DNA of 25,665 nt from an uncultured Campylobacter sp. (lineage in GTDB: Bacteria; Campylobacterota; Campylobacteria; Campylobacterales; Campylobacteraceae): positions 1 through 25,665 of the forward strand of contig NZ_CALINL010000153.1 of NCBI RefSeq assembly GCF_938045225.1, given 5' to 3'. Shown piece by piece: positions 14,855 to 22,669 of the stretch. Each line of letters opens with the position of its first letter. Positions within the stretch are counted from its first letter, which is position 1. Below the pieces are notes generated by a model. The model was not told the DNA's origin, did not search any database, and was given only the letters and a program-made list of their open reading frames with translations. Position numbers and translations under genes: made by a program.

Positions 14855-15532
14855 TTACTTTTTCAGCTCGATTTTATAGCCAAGACCCGGCGAGTTTTTG
14901 ATAAGACCTGCGCCCACTTTATCGCGTATTCGCTTGATAAACGTCCTAACGGCCGGATCGTTTACCTTTTCGCCAAACCACACCACGTTTCTAATCTCTT
15001 CGGTTAAAACTAGAGTGCCGATGCGTTTAACCAAAAGCGAGATAAAGGCCAGCTCTTTTTTGGTTAGCGCGATCTCGACGCCGTTTTTTACGAGCACTTT
15101 TTTGGTTTGATTAAAGGAATATCCGCCTGAAATCTCGATGATATCGGCGCCTATGATTTTGGTTTTTACGATCTGCTCCAGCAGGGCGAAAAGCTCGTCC
15201 ATGTCGATAGGCTTGATGACGTATTTATCGATACCCACGTCAATAGCTTTTAACAGCTTTTCCTTTTCACTATATGCGCTTAGGATCACCACGGGAGTGT
15301 TTTTTGAGAACTCTTTTATCTGCCTTGACATCTCAAGCCCGTCCATGATAGGCATCATGATGTCGGCTATCACGATATCGGGGCTAAATTTTTTAAATTT
15401 CTTAAGACCTTCGTCGCCGTTTGAGGCTGAAATGACCTTTTGAAATACGCCGCCAAAAACCTCTTGCATCGACTCCCTTATACTATCCTCGTCCTCGACT
15501 AGCAGTAGCGTTAGCTCTTTAAAATTTTTCAT
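14855..15532 (-). CDS. OmpR/PhoB-family response regulator
   Basis: 225 residues. The receiver domain (about 7-122) has the acidic pocket LLLVEDEDS, the phospho-acceptor D57 in DIVIADIMMPIMDG and the conserved lysine in KYVIKPID. The C-terminal winged helix (about 132-222) has LTKKELAFISLLVKRIGTLV and NDPAVRTFIKRIRDKVG, followed by GLGYKIEL. It starts four bases inside the end of the kinase gene, so the two are translationally coupled. It lies directly upstream of ccoN on the same strand. The C. jejuni pair at the same locus is, if I recall correctly, the butyrate-responsive BumS/BumR system; I cannot confirm that equivalence here. Targets are unknown from sequence; the cco operon is the obvious candidate. 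Confidence 0.88.
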   Translation of the reverse strand: MKNFKELTLLLVEDEDSIRESMQEVFGGVFQKVISASNGDEGLKKFKKFSPDIVIADIMMPIMDGLEMSRQIKEFSKNTPVVILSAYSEKEKLLKAIDVGIDKYVIKPIDMDELFALLEQIVKTKIIGADIIEISGGYSFNQTKKVLVKNGVEIALTKKELAFISLLVKRIGTLVLTEEIRNVVWFGEKVNDPAVRTFIKRIRDKVGAGLIKNSPGLGYKIELKK

Positions 15533-16746
15533 TTTCCATCCTTTAGCGGCAGTTTTATCTCAAATTCCGCTCCAAATTTTACGTTTTTAGCGCCGGTGCT
15601 TCCGCCGTGATTTTTGACTATGCTTTTTAGCATATATAGACCGATACCGGTGCCTGCGCTCGGGTGCTTGGTAGTAAAATAAGGCTCAAAAATCTTATCC
15701 ATTATCTCCTCTTTTATGCCGCCTGCATTATCTGTTACTCTTATGATAACAAATTTATCCTTTGTTTCTAAGCTTAGCGTTACTTTTTTATCGTTTTTTT
15801 TATTTGCCAGCGCATCTTTGGCGTTAGAAAGCAGGATAATCACGGCCTGACAAAGCTGCGACTCAAATCCGTAAATTTGACCCTCGCTTTTTAGCTCTAA
15901 ATTTACGTCTATGCCCTCTTTTTCGTAGGTTCCCTGCACCATCTTTAGCGCGTTTTCTACCGCAGCCGATGGCAAGAAAGCCTTCCTCTCGCGCTCGATG
16001 CTAAAAAAGTTTCTAAAATCCTCGATCGTCTGCGACATGCCCTTTATCACGCGCTTTGCGTGCTCGTAGCCGGCCTCGAATTTCTCGTTTGCTTTGACGC
16101 TCTCTTTTAGTTTAAAAAGCGTGATGCTAAGCTCGTTTAGCGGCTGGCGCCACTGGTGAGCGATGTTTGCGATCATCTCGCCCATCGAGGCTAGACGCGA
16201 CTGCAAAAAGAGCATTTTGGTCTTTTCCTCGTTTTTCTTGATCTCGGCTTTTACCAAATTTTCTAGATTTTGATTTAAATTTACGAGCTTGGCCGTCTGC
16301 TCGGCGACCCTGTTTTCGAGACTTTCGTTTAAATTTAACAGCTCTTTTTTCGTCTTTTCAAGCTCGTTGTTTAAATTTATCACGTCCGTCACGTCGTATC
16401 TAATCGCAAGAAACTCCTCGATCTGCCCGCTTAAATCCAAAATCGGTATGATGGTCGTGTTTAGATAGACGTCGCGGCCATCCTTAGTGCGATTTCTTAT
16501 CGTGCCTTTGTGCACTTTTTTGGCTAAAATCGTATCCCAAAGCCGCGCAAAAACCTCCTTTGGCACCTCAGGATGACGCACGATGTTGTGATTTGCGCCG
16601 ATTAGCTCCTCGCGCGTAAAGCCAGACATCTTGCAAAACTCGTCGTTTACGAAGGTGATAGTGCCGTTCGTGTCGGTTTTTGAGACGATATTGCTTGTCT
16701 CGATAGCCTCTTGATACTGCCTGAATCTTTCTTTGATGTTATCCAT
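15529..16746 (-). CDS. Soluble histidine kinase with Aer-type PAS domain
   Basis: 405 residues with no membrane span, so cytoplasmic. The N-terminal PAS domain (about 10-118) is of the Aer type: FVNDEFCKMSGFTREELIG, NHNIVRHPEVPKEVFARLW, then GTIRNRTKDGRDVYL. Aer uses this fold to bind FAD and report redox state; R57 and H58 of the flavin region are kept, D60 is glutamate and the tryptophan expected near 79 is histidine. A long coiled coil (about 120-180) follows. The phospho-acceptor region is ANIAHQWRQPLNELS with H197. The ATPase domain shows LLSNAKDAL (N box), DNAGGIKEEIMDKIFEPYF (G1/F boxes) and GTGIGLYMLK (G2). It overlaps the downstream regulator gene and the upstream membrane gene. Redox or oxygen sensing is likely but not shown; loss of kinase activity, as I recall for the C. 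jejuni counterpart, is also possible. Confidence 0.88.
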   Translation of the reverse strand: MDNIKERFRQYQEAIETSNIVSKTDTNGTITFVNDEFCKMSGFTREELIGANHNIVRHPEVPKEVFARLWDTILAKKVHKGTIRNRTKDGRDVYLNTTIIPILDLSGQIEEFLAIRYDVTDVINLNNELEKTKKELLNLNESLENRVAEQTAKLVNLNQNLENLVKAEIKKNEEKTKMLFLQSRLASMGEMIANIAHQWRQPLNELSITLFKLKESVKANEKFEAGYEHAKRVIKGMSQTIEDFRNFFSIERERKAFLPSAAVENALKMVQGTYEKEGIDVNLELKSEGQIYGFESQLCQAVIILLSNAKDALANKKNDKKVTLSLETKDKFVIIRVTDNAGGIKEEIMDKIFEPYFTTKHPSAGTGIGLYMLKSIVKNHGGSTGAKNVKFGAEFEIKLPLKDGK

Positions 16747-17410
16747 TGCTCGCCGTAAATCCTATAAAAGATAGATAAATTCCGTAAATTATTATCGCCG
16801 CACCGCTTAAATTTAACGCATATTTTTTAAATTTTTCGCTCACAGCCTTTAAAACCAGCGCATAAAAACTCATCGCAAAAAAGCTAACTACGCCAAACGT
16901 AGCCGCGATCGCCGCGCCCTTTGCCCCGCTGCCGCTAGCTACGGCTAAAGCTAAAAAATAATAAACCACTCCGCACGGCAGCAGCCCGTTTAAAAACCCG
17001 AGCGTCAAAAATCCGATCGCGCTATTTTTAGAGATAGCTGCTTTCATTTTTTCGTTTAAAATTTTGGATAAAAATGCGTTTTTCTCGATGAAATTTAACA
17101 CCGCTCCGCGCCTAATGAGCGCGACGCCCAAAACCGCCATAAAAACGCCGATAGCAAAAAACAGGTAGCCTCGCGCCGCAAGAGATAGCGTAAAAACGCC
17201 GCCAAGCGACCCGAAAATAAAGCCAAGTAGCATATAAGCGCAAATTCGAGCTAGGTTATACCCCGCTATCATAACTGCGCTAAAAATTTTACCCTTGCCG
17301 CTCAAAAACCGTGCGAGCAAGATAGCAAAACCGCCGCACATACCCGCGCAGTGGCCTACCGAGCTAAGCGTTGCGACGCTCAAAATCGAAACAAACTCCG
17401 CACCGCTCAT
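16739..17410 (-). CDS. SafE/DsbD-like integral membrane protein
   Basis: 223 residues from the ATG at 17410, where MSGAEFVSILSVATLSSVGH gives the usual family start; an alternative GTG at 17470 adds 20 residues made from AAATTT-type sequence. The first helix contains the family signature GHCAGMCGGF with two cysteines, and the fourth has GFLNGLLPCGVVYYF; about six membrane helices in two related halves are expected. The family (annotated variously as sulfite exporter TauE/SafE, UreH-like or DsbD_2) is often beside cbb3 oxidase and copper-handling genes and is thought to act in cytochrome oxidase biogenesis. It overlaps the kinase gene by eight bases, so membrane protein, kinase and regulator form one unit just upstream of ccoN. 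The substrate is unknown. Confidence 0.8.
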   Translation of the reverse strand: MSGAEFVSILSVATLSSVGHCAGMCGGFAILLARFLSGKGKIFSAVMIAGYNLARICAYMLLGFIFGSLGGVFTLSLAARGYLFFAIGVFMAVLGVALIRRGAVLNFIEKNAFLSKILNEKMKAAISKNSAIGFLTLGFLNGLLPCGVVYYFLALAVASGSGAKGAAIAATFGVVSFFAMSFYALVLKAVSEKFKKYALNLSGAAIIIYGIYLSFIGFTASNG

Positions 17411-17516
17411 CAAATTTGACCGATAAATTTCATTTGTGAATTTTAGCCGCGCTAGAGTTAAATTTGACACGCAAATTTAACTCTAGATTTTGCTCAAATT
17501 TAACCGCGACTAGCAA

Positions 17517-18635
17517 CTATAAAATTTCTAAAAACTGCTTAAATATATATTTGCTCTCGCTCGGCCCGCCACTAGCCTCGGGGTGATGCTGCACCGAAAA
17601 CACCGGATAATCCTTGTATTTTACGCCCTCGATCGTGCCGTCGAAAAGATTTCTATGCGTGATCTCGGCGACCTGCGCGATCTCCTCGGGAACGTTGTAG
17701 TTGTGGTTTTGCGCCGTTATCTCGACTGCTTTGGTTTGCAAATTTAAAACCGGGTGATTTGCGCCGTGCTGACCGAATTTTAGTTTGTACGTCTCAAAGC
17801 CAAATGCATTGCTAAGTAGCTGATGTCCGAGGCAAATACCAAAAATCGGCACTCGCGCTTCGATCAGCTTTTTTATCTGCGCGATCTCGTTTTTTAGAGT
17901 CTTTGGTTCGCCGGGGCCGTTTGAAAGAAACACGCCGTTTATCTCGCCGCTTTTAAATTTAGCGATGAGCTCCTCTGCCTGCACGTCGTGCGGGTAAATT
18001 TGCGTCTCAAGGCCCACTTCGCAAAGCTCGTTTAGGATGTTTCGCTTCACGCCGTAGTCGATGACGGCGATCTTTTTGCCATTTGATTTTAGCGGAGCGT
18101 ATGATTTACTCGCGTGATCCCAGCCGCCCTTTTCGTGAGCGTAAATTTGCTCTGTGCTCACCTTTGCGACATAGTTTATCTCTGAGATTCTAGGCGAGTT
18201 TTCCAGAAGCTTTTTTAGCTCTTTTTCGTCTGAAATTTCAGTCGAGATCACCACGTGTAGCGCACCGTTATCGCGTAGCATCTTGGTTAAAAATCTCGTG
18301 TCGATATCATAAACGCCAAATTTACCTTGCTCCTTGAAAAACTCTTCCAAGCTTTTTTGCGAGCGGAAATTTGACGTAGTGGCGTTAAAATCCCTCATCA
18401 AAACGCCGCTAGCGTGGATTTTGGCGCTCTCCATATCATCCTCGTTTACGCCCACTATGCCGATCTCGGGCATGGTAAAAACGATAAACTGCCCGGCATA
18501 GCTAGGATCGCTCATGATCTCTTGGTAGCCAGTTAGGCTCGTGTTAAAGACCATTTCGCCGCTAGCCGTACCGCTCGCGCCAAAGGCCTTAGCCTGCAAA
18601 AAAACGCCGTTTTCAAGGTAGATATAAGCTCTCAC
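17517..18635 (-). CDS. carA: Carbamoyl-phosphate synthase small subunit
   Basis: 372 residues, full length. The N-terminal CarA domain begins MRAYIYLENGVFLQAKAFGA and has GEMVFNTSLTGYQEIMSDPSY. The C-terminal class I glutamine amidotransferase has GVFLSNGPGEPKTL, the nucleophile elbow GICLGHQLL and the catalytic pair in FSVQHHPEASGGP. It hydrolyses glutamine and channels ammonia to CarB (not in this window) for arginine and pyrimidine synthesis. The start is GTG at 18635, overlapping the TGA of the DUF507 gene (GTGA), so the two are translationally coupled. The same DUF507-carA order is found in other Campylobacter. Confidence 0.97.
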   Translation of the reverse strand: MRAYIYLENGVFLQAKAFGASGTASGEMVFNTSLTGYQEIMSDPSYAGQFIVFTMPEIGIVGVNEDDMESAKIHASGVLMRDFNATTSNFRSQKSLEEFFKEQGKFGVYDIDTRFLTKMLRDNGALHVVISTEISDEKELKKLLENSPRISEINYVAKVSTEQIYAHEKGGWDHASKSYAPLKSNGKKIAVIDYGVKRNILNELCEVGLETQIYPHDVQAEELIAKFKSGEINGVFLSNGPGEPKTLKNEIAQIKKLIEARVPIFGICLGHQLLSNAFGFETYKLKFGQHGANHPVLNLQTKAVEITAQNHNYNVPEEIAQVAEITHRNLFDGTIEGVKYKDYPVFSVQHHPEASGGPSESKYIFKQFLEIL

Positions 18636-19183
18636 AGCATGCCTCGTTTTCTTAGCTCGTCCTCGTACAGCCGCTCAAATACGATGTCGTACTCCTCGGT
18701 GCCCGGGATCAGTTTGCGCTTGTAGCCGTCGATTTTGTCGATGACCACGTCCTGTAAAATTTCATACGTTTTTAAATAGTCTTCGATAGAGCCGTAGATG
18801 ATGTTTTTGATACGGTTTTCGGAGACCGTGTAGTCGATGAGTCCCTTTTTCCAAGCGCTTTCTAGCACTAGGTGAGCGACGTTGCTAAAGCGGTCTTCGT
18901 ATGTTAGGATCACGCCATACTCTTTGGCAAGCTTCTTTTTTACGAGCCAAAACATATTTTTTCTATCGACTTGCATGCTCTCCATATCGTCTTCGTTCTC
19001 GGCGAGCACCTCGTTTACGCGCTCTTCAAGAGCCTTTTCTTTTTGTAAATCGTTATCTAAAATTTCTTTCGCGCATGCCGCTACGGGCTCTACTCCGCGC
19101 GTTAAATTTACGAATCCGGACTTTAATAAATCAATAGCAATTTTGTGCGCGATGTAGGGCGTGTGTGGGAGTTTTATACGCAT
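18632..19183 (-). CDS. DUF507 family protein
   Basis: 183 residues beginning MRIKLPHTPYIAHKIAIDLL, typical of the epsilonproteobacterial DUF507 family. It is highly charged, soluble and mostly helical, with a central acidic stretch (NEVLAENEDDMESMQVD) and the conserved FWLVKKKLAKEYGV and NRIKNIIYGSIEDYL segments. There are no membrane spans and no catalytic motif I can name. The ATG at 19183 is preceded by AAGAGG. It is the first gene of a two-gene unit with carA, with a TAAAAT minus-10 candidate at 19212-19207. Function unknown. Confidence 0.85.
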   Translation of the reverse strand: MRIKLPHTPYIAHKIAIDLLKSGFVNLTRGVEPVAACAKEILDNDLQKEKALEERVNEVLAENEDDMESMQVDRKNMFWLVKKKLAKEYGVILTYEDRFSNVAHLVLESAWKKGLIDYTVSENRIKNIIYGSIEDYLKTYEILQDVVIDKIDGYKRKLIPGTEEYDIVFERLYEDELRKRGML

Positions 19184-19479
19184 TTTTACCTCTCTTTTTG
19201 AGCTTGATTTTAACCAAAATTTGGTAAGAAATACCTAAAATCTCACGGAGTTTTTGTTTTGACGGGCGTTTGTTTTTAGTAAAATTTGAAGCAAAATTTG
19301 ACGCGCTGGCAAAAATGCTTTTGGGTCCGAGCGATAGTTAAATTTGACGGCAGTAAAATTTAACCTTTGGAGTCAAATTTGACCGCCAAAGGCAAATTTG
19401 GCTTTCGCGTTATTCGCTCAAATTTGAGTTCAAATTTAGACGCGAGCCAAGATAAATTTAGCGCGTTATAGCCCCAAAT
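19184..19479. other. Intergenic spacer dense in AAATTT motifs
   Basis: Between the motE-like stop and the DUF507 start. Eleven copies of AAATTT lie in the 240 bases 19261-19500, where base composition predicts roughly 0.1. Several sit in larger palindromes such as CTCAAATTTGAG (19417-19428). The right part carries the hairpin described separately. Near DUF507 is a TAAAAT box (minus strand 19212-19207) next to the palindrome ACCAAAATTTGGT (19213-19225), which could be a promoter with an operator. No gene or RNA is evident. Confidence 0.6.
19364..19392 (-). terminator. Hairpin downstream of the motE-like gene, possible terminator
   Basis: CCTTTGG (19364-19370) and CCAAAGG (19386-19392) form a perfect seven-pair stem. 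The loop contains the further palindrome TCAAATTTGA, so a longer hairpin can form. On the minus strand it is followed by TTAAATTTT, a weak U-rich tail, about 90 bases after the motE-like stop codon. Confidence 0.4.
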
Positions 19480-20109
19480 TTACAAATTTAGCAGATTTCC
19501 CGCCGGGCCGTCCGGAGATGTCGGAGAGACCTCCTGCGTTACGTTTTTTTCGGCTTTTATAAATGGTGGGCCTTGCTTGATTAAAAGCGTGATTTCAGAC
19601 GCCGCGTTAGGCTCCATTTTAGCCATTATCGCGGATATTTTTTTAGGGCTTAGCGAGTACATGATGCTAGCTGCATCCACCCTATCCATCGCGCTTAGCA
19701 CGTCGGCGGCGGCTTGATCTTTCATCTTGCCGTAGGCCTCGCCGACCTTGTCGCTAGTCATCGCTTTTAGCTCTTTTACGATTTCCTCGTTTTTCTTTAG
19801 CAGCTGCTCGGTCTGCTTTTTTTCCTCTTGCGCGCGGGTTAGAGTCGCGTTTATCTCGGCCTCTTTGGCGGCTAGTTTGGCGTTTCTCTCCTCAAAAAGC
19901 GCCGCCGAGCTCGCTCTAAAAGCCTCCAAAGCTTGCCTTGCTTCGTCTATTTTAGCAAGCTCTCTTTTTAGCTCGTCTTTTCTGGTTTCAAAGATCGAAA
20001 CGCAGTCCACGGGAATCTTAAAGCCGCTTTGGCTCGCGCTTTGAGCGTTTACGTCGTTTGCGCCCCAAACGCATAAATTTAAAGTTAGTAAAATCAAAAA
20101 TCTTTTCAA
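19480..20109 (-). CDS. MotE-like periplasmic flagellar stator chaperone
   Basis: 209 residues. A signal or anchor segment (MKRFLILLTLNLCVWGAND) is followed by a long coiled coil (about 42-115) and a helical MgtE-N-like domain (about 122-180, with VGEAYGKMKDQAAADVLSAM, ASIMYSLSPKKISAIMAKM and PNAASEITLLI). This is the arrangement of MotE, a chaperone of the MotAB stator. The gene directly follows a fliJ-like gene with a four-base overlap, as fliJ-motE pairs do elsewhere. Two perfect PglB N-glycosylation sequons are present, EINAT (N87) and EKNVT (N189). The C. jejuni counterpart, Cj1496c, is a known N-glycoprotein with two sites (from memory). The C terminus is proline-rich and disordered. Confidence 0.75.
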   Translation of the reverse strand: MKRFLILLTLNLCVWGANDVNAQSASQSGFKIPVDCVSIFETRKDELKRELAKIDEARQALEAFRASSAALFEERNAKLAAKEAEINATLTRAQEEKKQTEQLLKKNEEIVKELKAMTSDKVGEAYGKMKDQAAADVLSAMDRVDAASIMYSLSPKKISAIMAKMEPNAASEITLLIKQGPPFIKAEKNVTQEVSPTSPDGPAGNLLNL

Positions 20110-20534
20110 GCCTTCGCCTCTTTTTGCCTAGTAAAATTCATCGTCGCAAACTCGTCCAGAGCCGCCGCTTCGGCCTTTTTTATCTTTTCTATTTGCGCGC
20201 TAAAGTCCTGCGTTTGCAGGTATTTCATCTTTTCGTACTCTAGATTGGCCGCCTTGTGCTGCCGCTCGAGGTGCGCGATGTTTTTTTTCATTAGCTCGAG
20301 CCGCTCGGTTAGCAGATTCTTTTCTCGCCGCATCGCGCCCAGAAGCTCCAGCGATCCGCGCAGATCGGCCGCAGAGCCGCTGGATGGCATTTCAAATTTT
20401 GAAATTTGCTCGGCAGCCTGCGCTATGAAGCCCTCTATCATCGCCGCTTCGTTTCTGGTTCTTGCTAAATTTAGCTCAATTTTGTCTAAATTTCGCTTTT
20501 TTATATTTACGATTTGCGTAAATTTGCTTTTCAT
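20106..20534 (-). CDS. fliJ: FliJ-like flagellar export accessory protein
   Basis: 142 residues, almost entirely a two-helix coiled coil: MKSKFTQIVNIKKRNLDKIE at the start, a turn near the middle (SSGSAADLRGSLELLGAMRR) and LERQHKAANLEYEKMKYLQT toward the end. Size, coiled-coil layout and direct coupling to a motE-like gene fit FliJ, which links the FliI ATPase to the export gate of the flagellar type III apparatus. Sequence conservation of FliJ is low, so the name rests on shape and neighbourhood. It starts one base after the purA stop codon. Confidence 0.65.
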   Translation of the reverse strand: MKSKFTQIVNIKKRNLDKIELNLARTRNEAAMIEGFIAQAAEQISKFEMPSSGSAADLRGSLELLGAMRREKNLLTERLELMKKNIAHLERQHKAANLEYEKMKYLQTQDFSAQIEKIKKAEAAALDEFATMNFTRQKEAKA

Positions 20535-20535
20535 C

Positions 20536-21786
20536 TTAACGAACTATCGTATCTTCGCGCTCCGGGCTAGTAGATACTATGCCGACCTTTACGCCCGTGA
20601 TCTCCTCGATGCGCTTGATAAAGGCCTTTGCGTTTGCGGGAAGATCCTCAAATTTACGCGCCCCTTCTACCTTATCCCAGCCCTCAAGCTCCTCGTAGAC
20701 CGGTTTTACGCCCTCCAAATCGCTTGGGAAATACTCGATTATCTTGCCGTTTTTCTCGTAGGCTTTGCAGATTTTTACCTTTTTAAAACCGTCTAAAACG
20801 TCGAGCTTCATCAGCGCAAATTTATCCACGCCGTCAAGTCTAGCCGCGTATCTCACGCCGACTGCATCAAACCAACCCGTGCGGCGCGGTCTGCCAGTCG
20901 TAGCGCCGAATTCGCGTCCGATATCGCGTATCTTTTCACCGTCCTCGCCCATATCCTCGGTCGGGAAAGCGCCGTTACCGACTCTGGTCGTATAGGCCTT
21001 GATGATGCCGATTACTTCGCCTACGTTTTTAGGGCTTAGTCCAATACCGCTGCAGCTGCCTGCGGTTACGGTATTTGAGCTAGTTACGAAAGGATACGTG
21101 CCGTGATCGATATCTAGCAGCGTGCCCTGCGCGCCTTCTAGCAAGATTTTCTTATCCGCGTCTATCGCCTCCCAAACCATATGCGTGGTATCTACGATAA
21201 ATTTACCCAGCGCCGCCTCGTAGCTCTTTAGCTCATTTAAAAGCTCCTCGCGAGCAGGCGCTTTGACGCCCAAAACGTCTAAAAACGCTTTATTTGCCGC
21301 AAAATCGGCCAAAATCGCGTCGCAAAGCTTTTCGGGATTTTTTAGCTCGCCAACGCGGTGTCCGCTGCGGCTGATTTTGTCGCTATACGCAGGTCCTATA
21401 CCCTTGCCCGTCGTGCCGATGGCGTGCACGCCTTTGGCCTTTTCTTTGGCTTGGTCGATTTGCGCGTGATAAGGCAAATTTAAATGCGCCTTGTCGCTGA
21501 TAAACAGCCGTCCCGAAACGTCTCCAAACTGCTTTAACTCTTCGATTATCGCGGCTGGGCAGAGTACGACGCCGTTGCCGATGATGTTGATTATATTTTT
21601 ATGAAGTATGCCCGATGGAACCTGATGCAACGCGATTTTCTTGCCTTCTACGACGATCGTGTGGCCCGCGTTGTGCCCGCCTTGACACCTGCACACCATA
21701 TCGTAGCCACCGCTTAGCAGATCTACGATCTTGCCCTTGCCTTCGTCTCCCCACTGCACGCCCACTATCACGTCAGCCTTGCTCAT
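20536..21786 (-). CDS. purA: Adenylosuccinate synthetase
   Basis: 416 residues, full length. The P-loop-like GVQWGDEGKGKIVDLL is at the N terminus with catalytic D14-type and H41-type residues in WGDEGKGK and QGGHNAGHTI. Also present are AIGTTGKGIGPAYSDK, LLEGAQGTLLDIDHGTYPFV, TTGRPRRTGWFDAV and the guanine-binding KLDVLDGF. It joins IMP and aspartate using GTP, the first committed step to AMP. It overlaps the hisZ-like stop by four bases. The hisZ-purA pairing is common in proteobacteria. Nothing is unusual. Confidence 0.98.
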   Translation of the reverse strand: MSKADVIVGVQWGDEGKGKIVDLLSGGYDMVCRCQGGHNAGHTIVVEGKKIALHQVPSGILHKNIINIIGNGVVLCPAAIIEELKQFGDVSGRLFISDKAHLNLPYHAQIDQAKEKAKGVHAIGTTGKGIGPAYSDKISRSGHRVGELKNPEKLCDAILADFAANKAFLDVLGVKAPAREELLNELKSYEAALGKFIVDTTHMVWEAIDADKKILLEGAQGTLLDIDHGTYPFVTSSNTVTAGSCSGIGLSPKNVGEVIGIIKAYTTRVGNGAFPTEDMGEDGEKIRDIGREFGATTGRPRRTGWFDAVGVRYAARLDGVDKFALMKLDVLDGFKKVKICKAYEKNGKIIEYFPSDLEGVKPVYEELEGWDKVEGARKFEDLPANAKAFIKRIEEITGVKVGIVSTSPEREDTIVR

Positions 21787-22652
21787 ACTCTCTCCTTTTG
21801 ATCTAAATTTTCGATTAACGCGTCGGTATATACGCCAAATCCGCTGCTTTTGATGCCTTCTATCTCGTAGTTGCCGCCGCCGCTTAGCACGGCGTTGCCG
21901 CCCAAAAATCTAAAAAACAGCTTGCCATAATACCTCATCTTTGAATAATATAACGGAACAATTCTTAAATTTTCATATTTTACCGCCTGCGCCAGCTCTT
22001 TTATCTCAAGTAGCGCAGTTTTTATCTCGTCAGGCACTACCGGCAAAATCTCGTCGATATCTGCAACCGTATTTACGAAGGCCAGCCTTTTTAGCCACTC
22101 CTCGTTTTGATTTAGGATTTTTTCGATCTCGCCGTGCTCAAATATCGAAATAGGCAAATTTAGAAGCCTGCACACGATCTGCGGGATCGCGATGTGGCTG
22201 ATTTGCAGCACGGGCGCTAGGTCAAACGACTCAAAAAGCTCCTTTGCGATCTTGACGCTAGTAGCCAGATCGCTCTCACCGATTAGCTCTGCGCCGATTT
22301 GATAGATTTCGGTGCTCGGATACTTAAAAACCGGCTGGATGTAAAACCAGCGTTTAGGTTCGGTATCTTTTAGGCGTCTAAGCACGATGCGCACGACGTC
22401 CACAGTGCTATCGGCGCGCAGGCTGATTTGGTGATTTTCGTGATCGCTAAAGCGCACCAGAGCTGTGGGCTGCACGCTTAAGTGCTGATGATATGAAAAA
22501 AATGGCGTCACGATCTCGTGAAATCCGTTTTTCTCCAAAATTTCGCTCGCCGCGCGCTCGATCTTTCTTTTTAGTTTCGCGCTTTGTCCGAAATACAGCC
22601 TCGTGCCGCTTGGTATCTCGTGTTCATAGACATTTGCATCAAATTCGCTCAC
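21783..22652 (-). CDS. hisZ: HisZ-like protein (ATP phosphoribosyltransferase regulatory subunit)
   Basis: 289 residues with the catalytic core of class II histidyl-tRNA synthetase but no anticodon-binding domain. The start EIPSGTRLYFGQSAKLKRKI is followed by GFHEIVTPFFSYHQHL, the motif 2 region RFSDHENHQISLRADSTVDVVR, RFWY-like KRWFYIQPVFKYPSTEIYQI and the late GGNAVLSGGGNYE. HisZ pairs with short-form HisG in the first step of histidine synthesis. C. jejuni is believed to carry a long, self-sufficient HisG, so this protein may be redundant or have a different job here; the HisG of this organism is outside the window. It is coupled to purA by a four-base overlap. Confidence 0.75.
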   Translation of the reverse strand: MSEFDANVYEHEIPSGTRLYFGQSAKLKRKIERAASEILEKNGFHEIVTPFFSYHQHLSVQPTALVRFSDHENHQISLRADSTVDVVRIVLRRLKDTEPKRWFYIQPVFKYPSTEIYQIGAELIGESDLATSVKIAKELFESFDLAPVLQISHIAIPQIVCRLLNLPISIFEHGEIEKILNQNEEWLKRLAFVNTVADIDEILPVVPDEIKTALLEIKELAQAVKYENLRIVPLYYSKMRYYGKLFFRFLGGNAVLSGGGNYEIEGIKSSGFGVYTDALIENLDQKERV

Positions 22653-22669
22653 TCTTACTCCTTTGCTTT

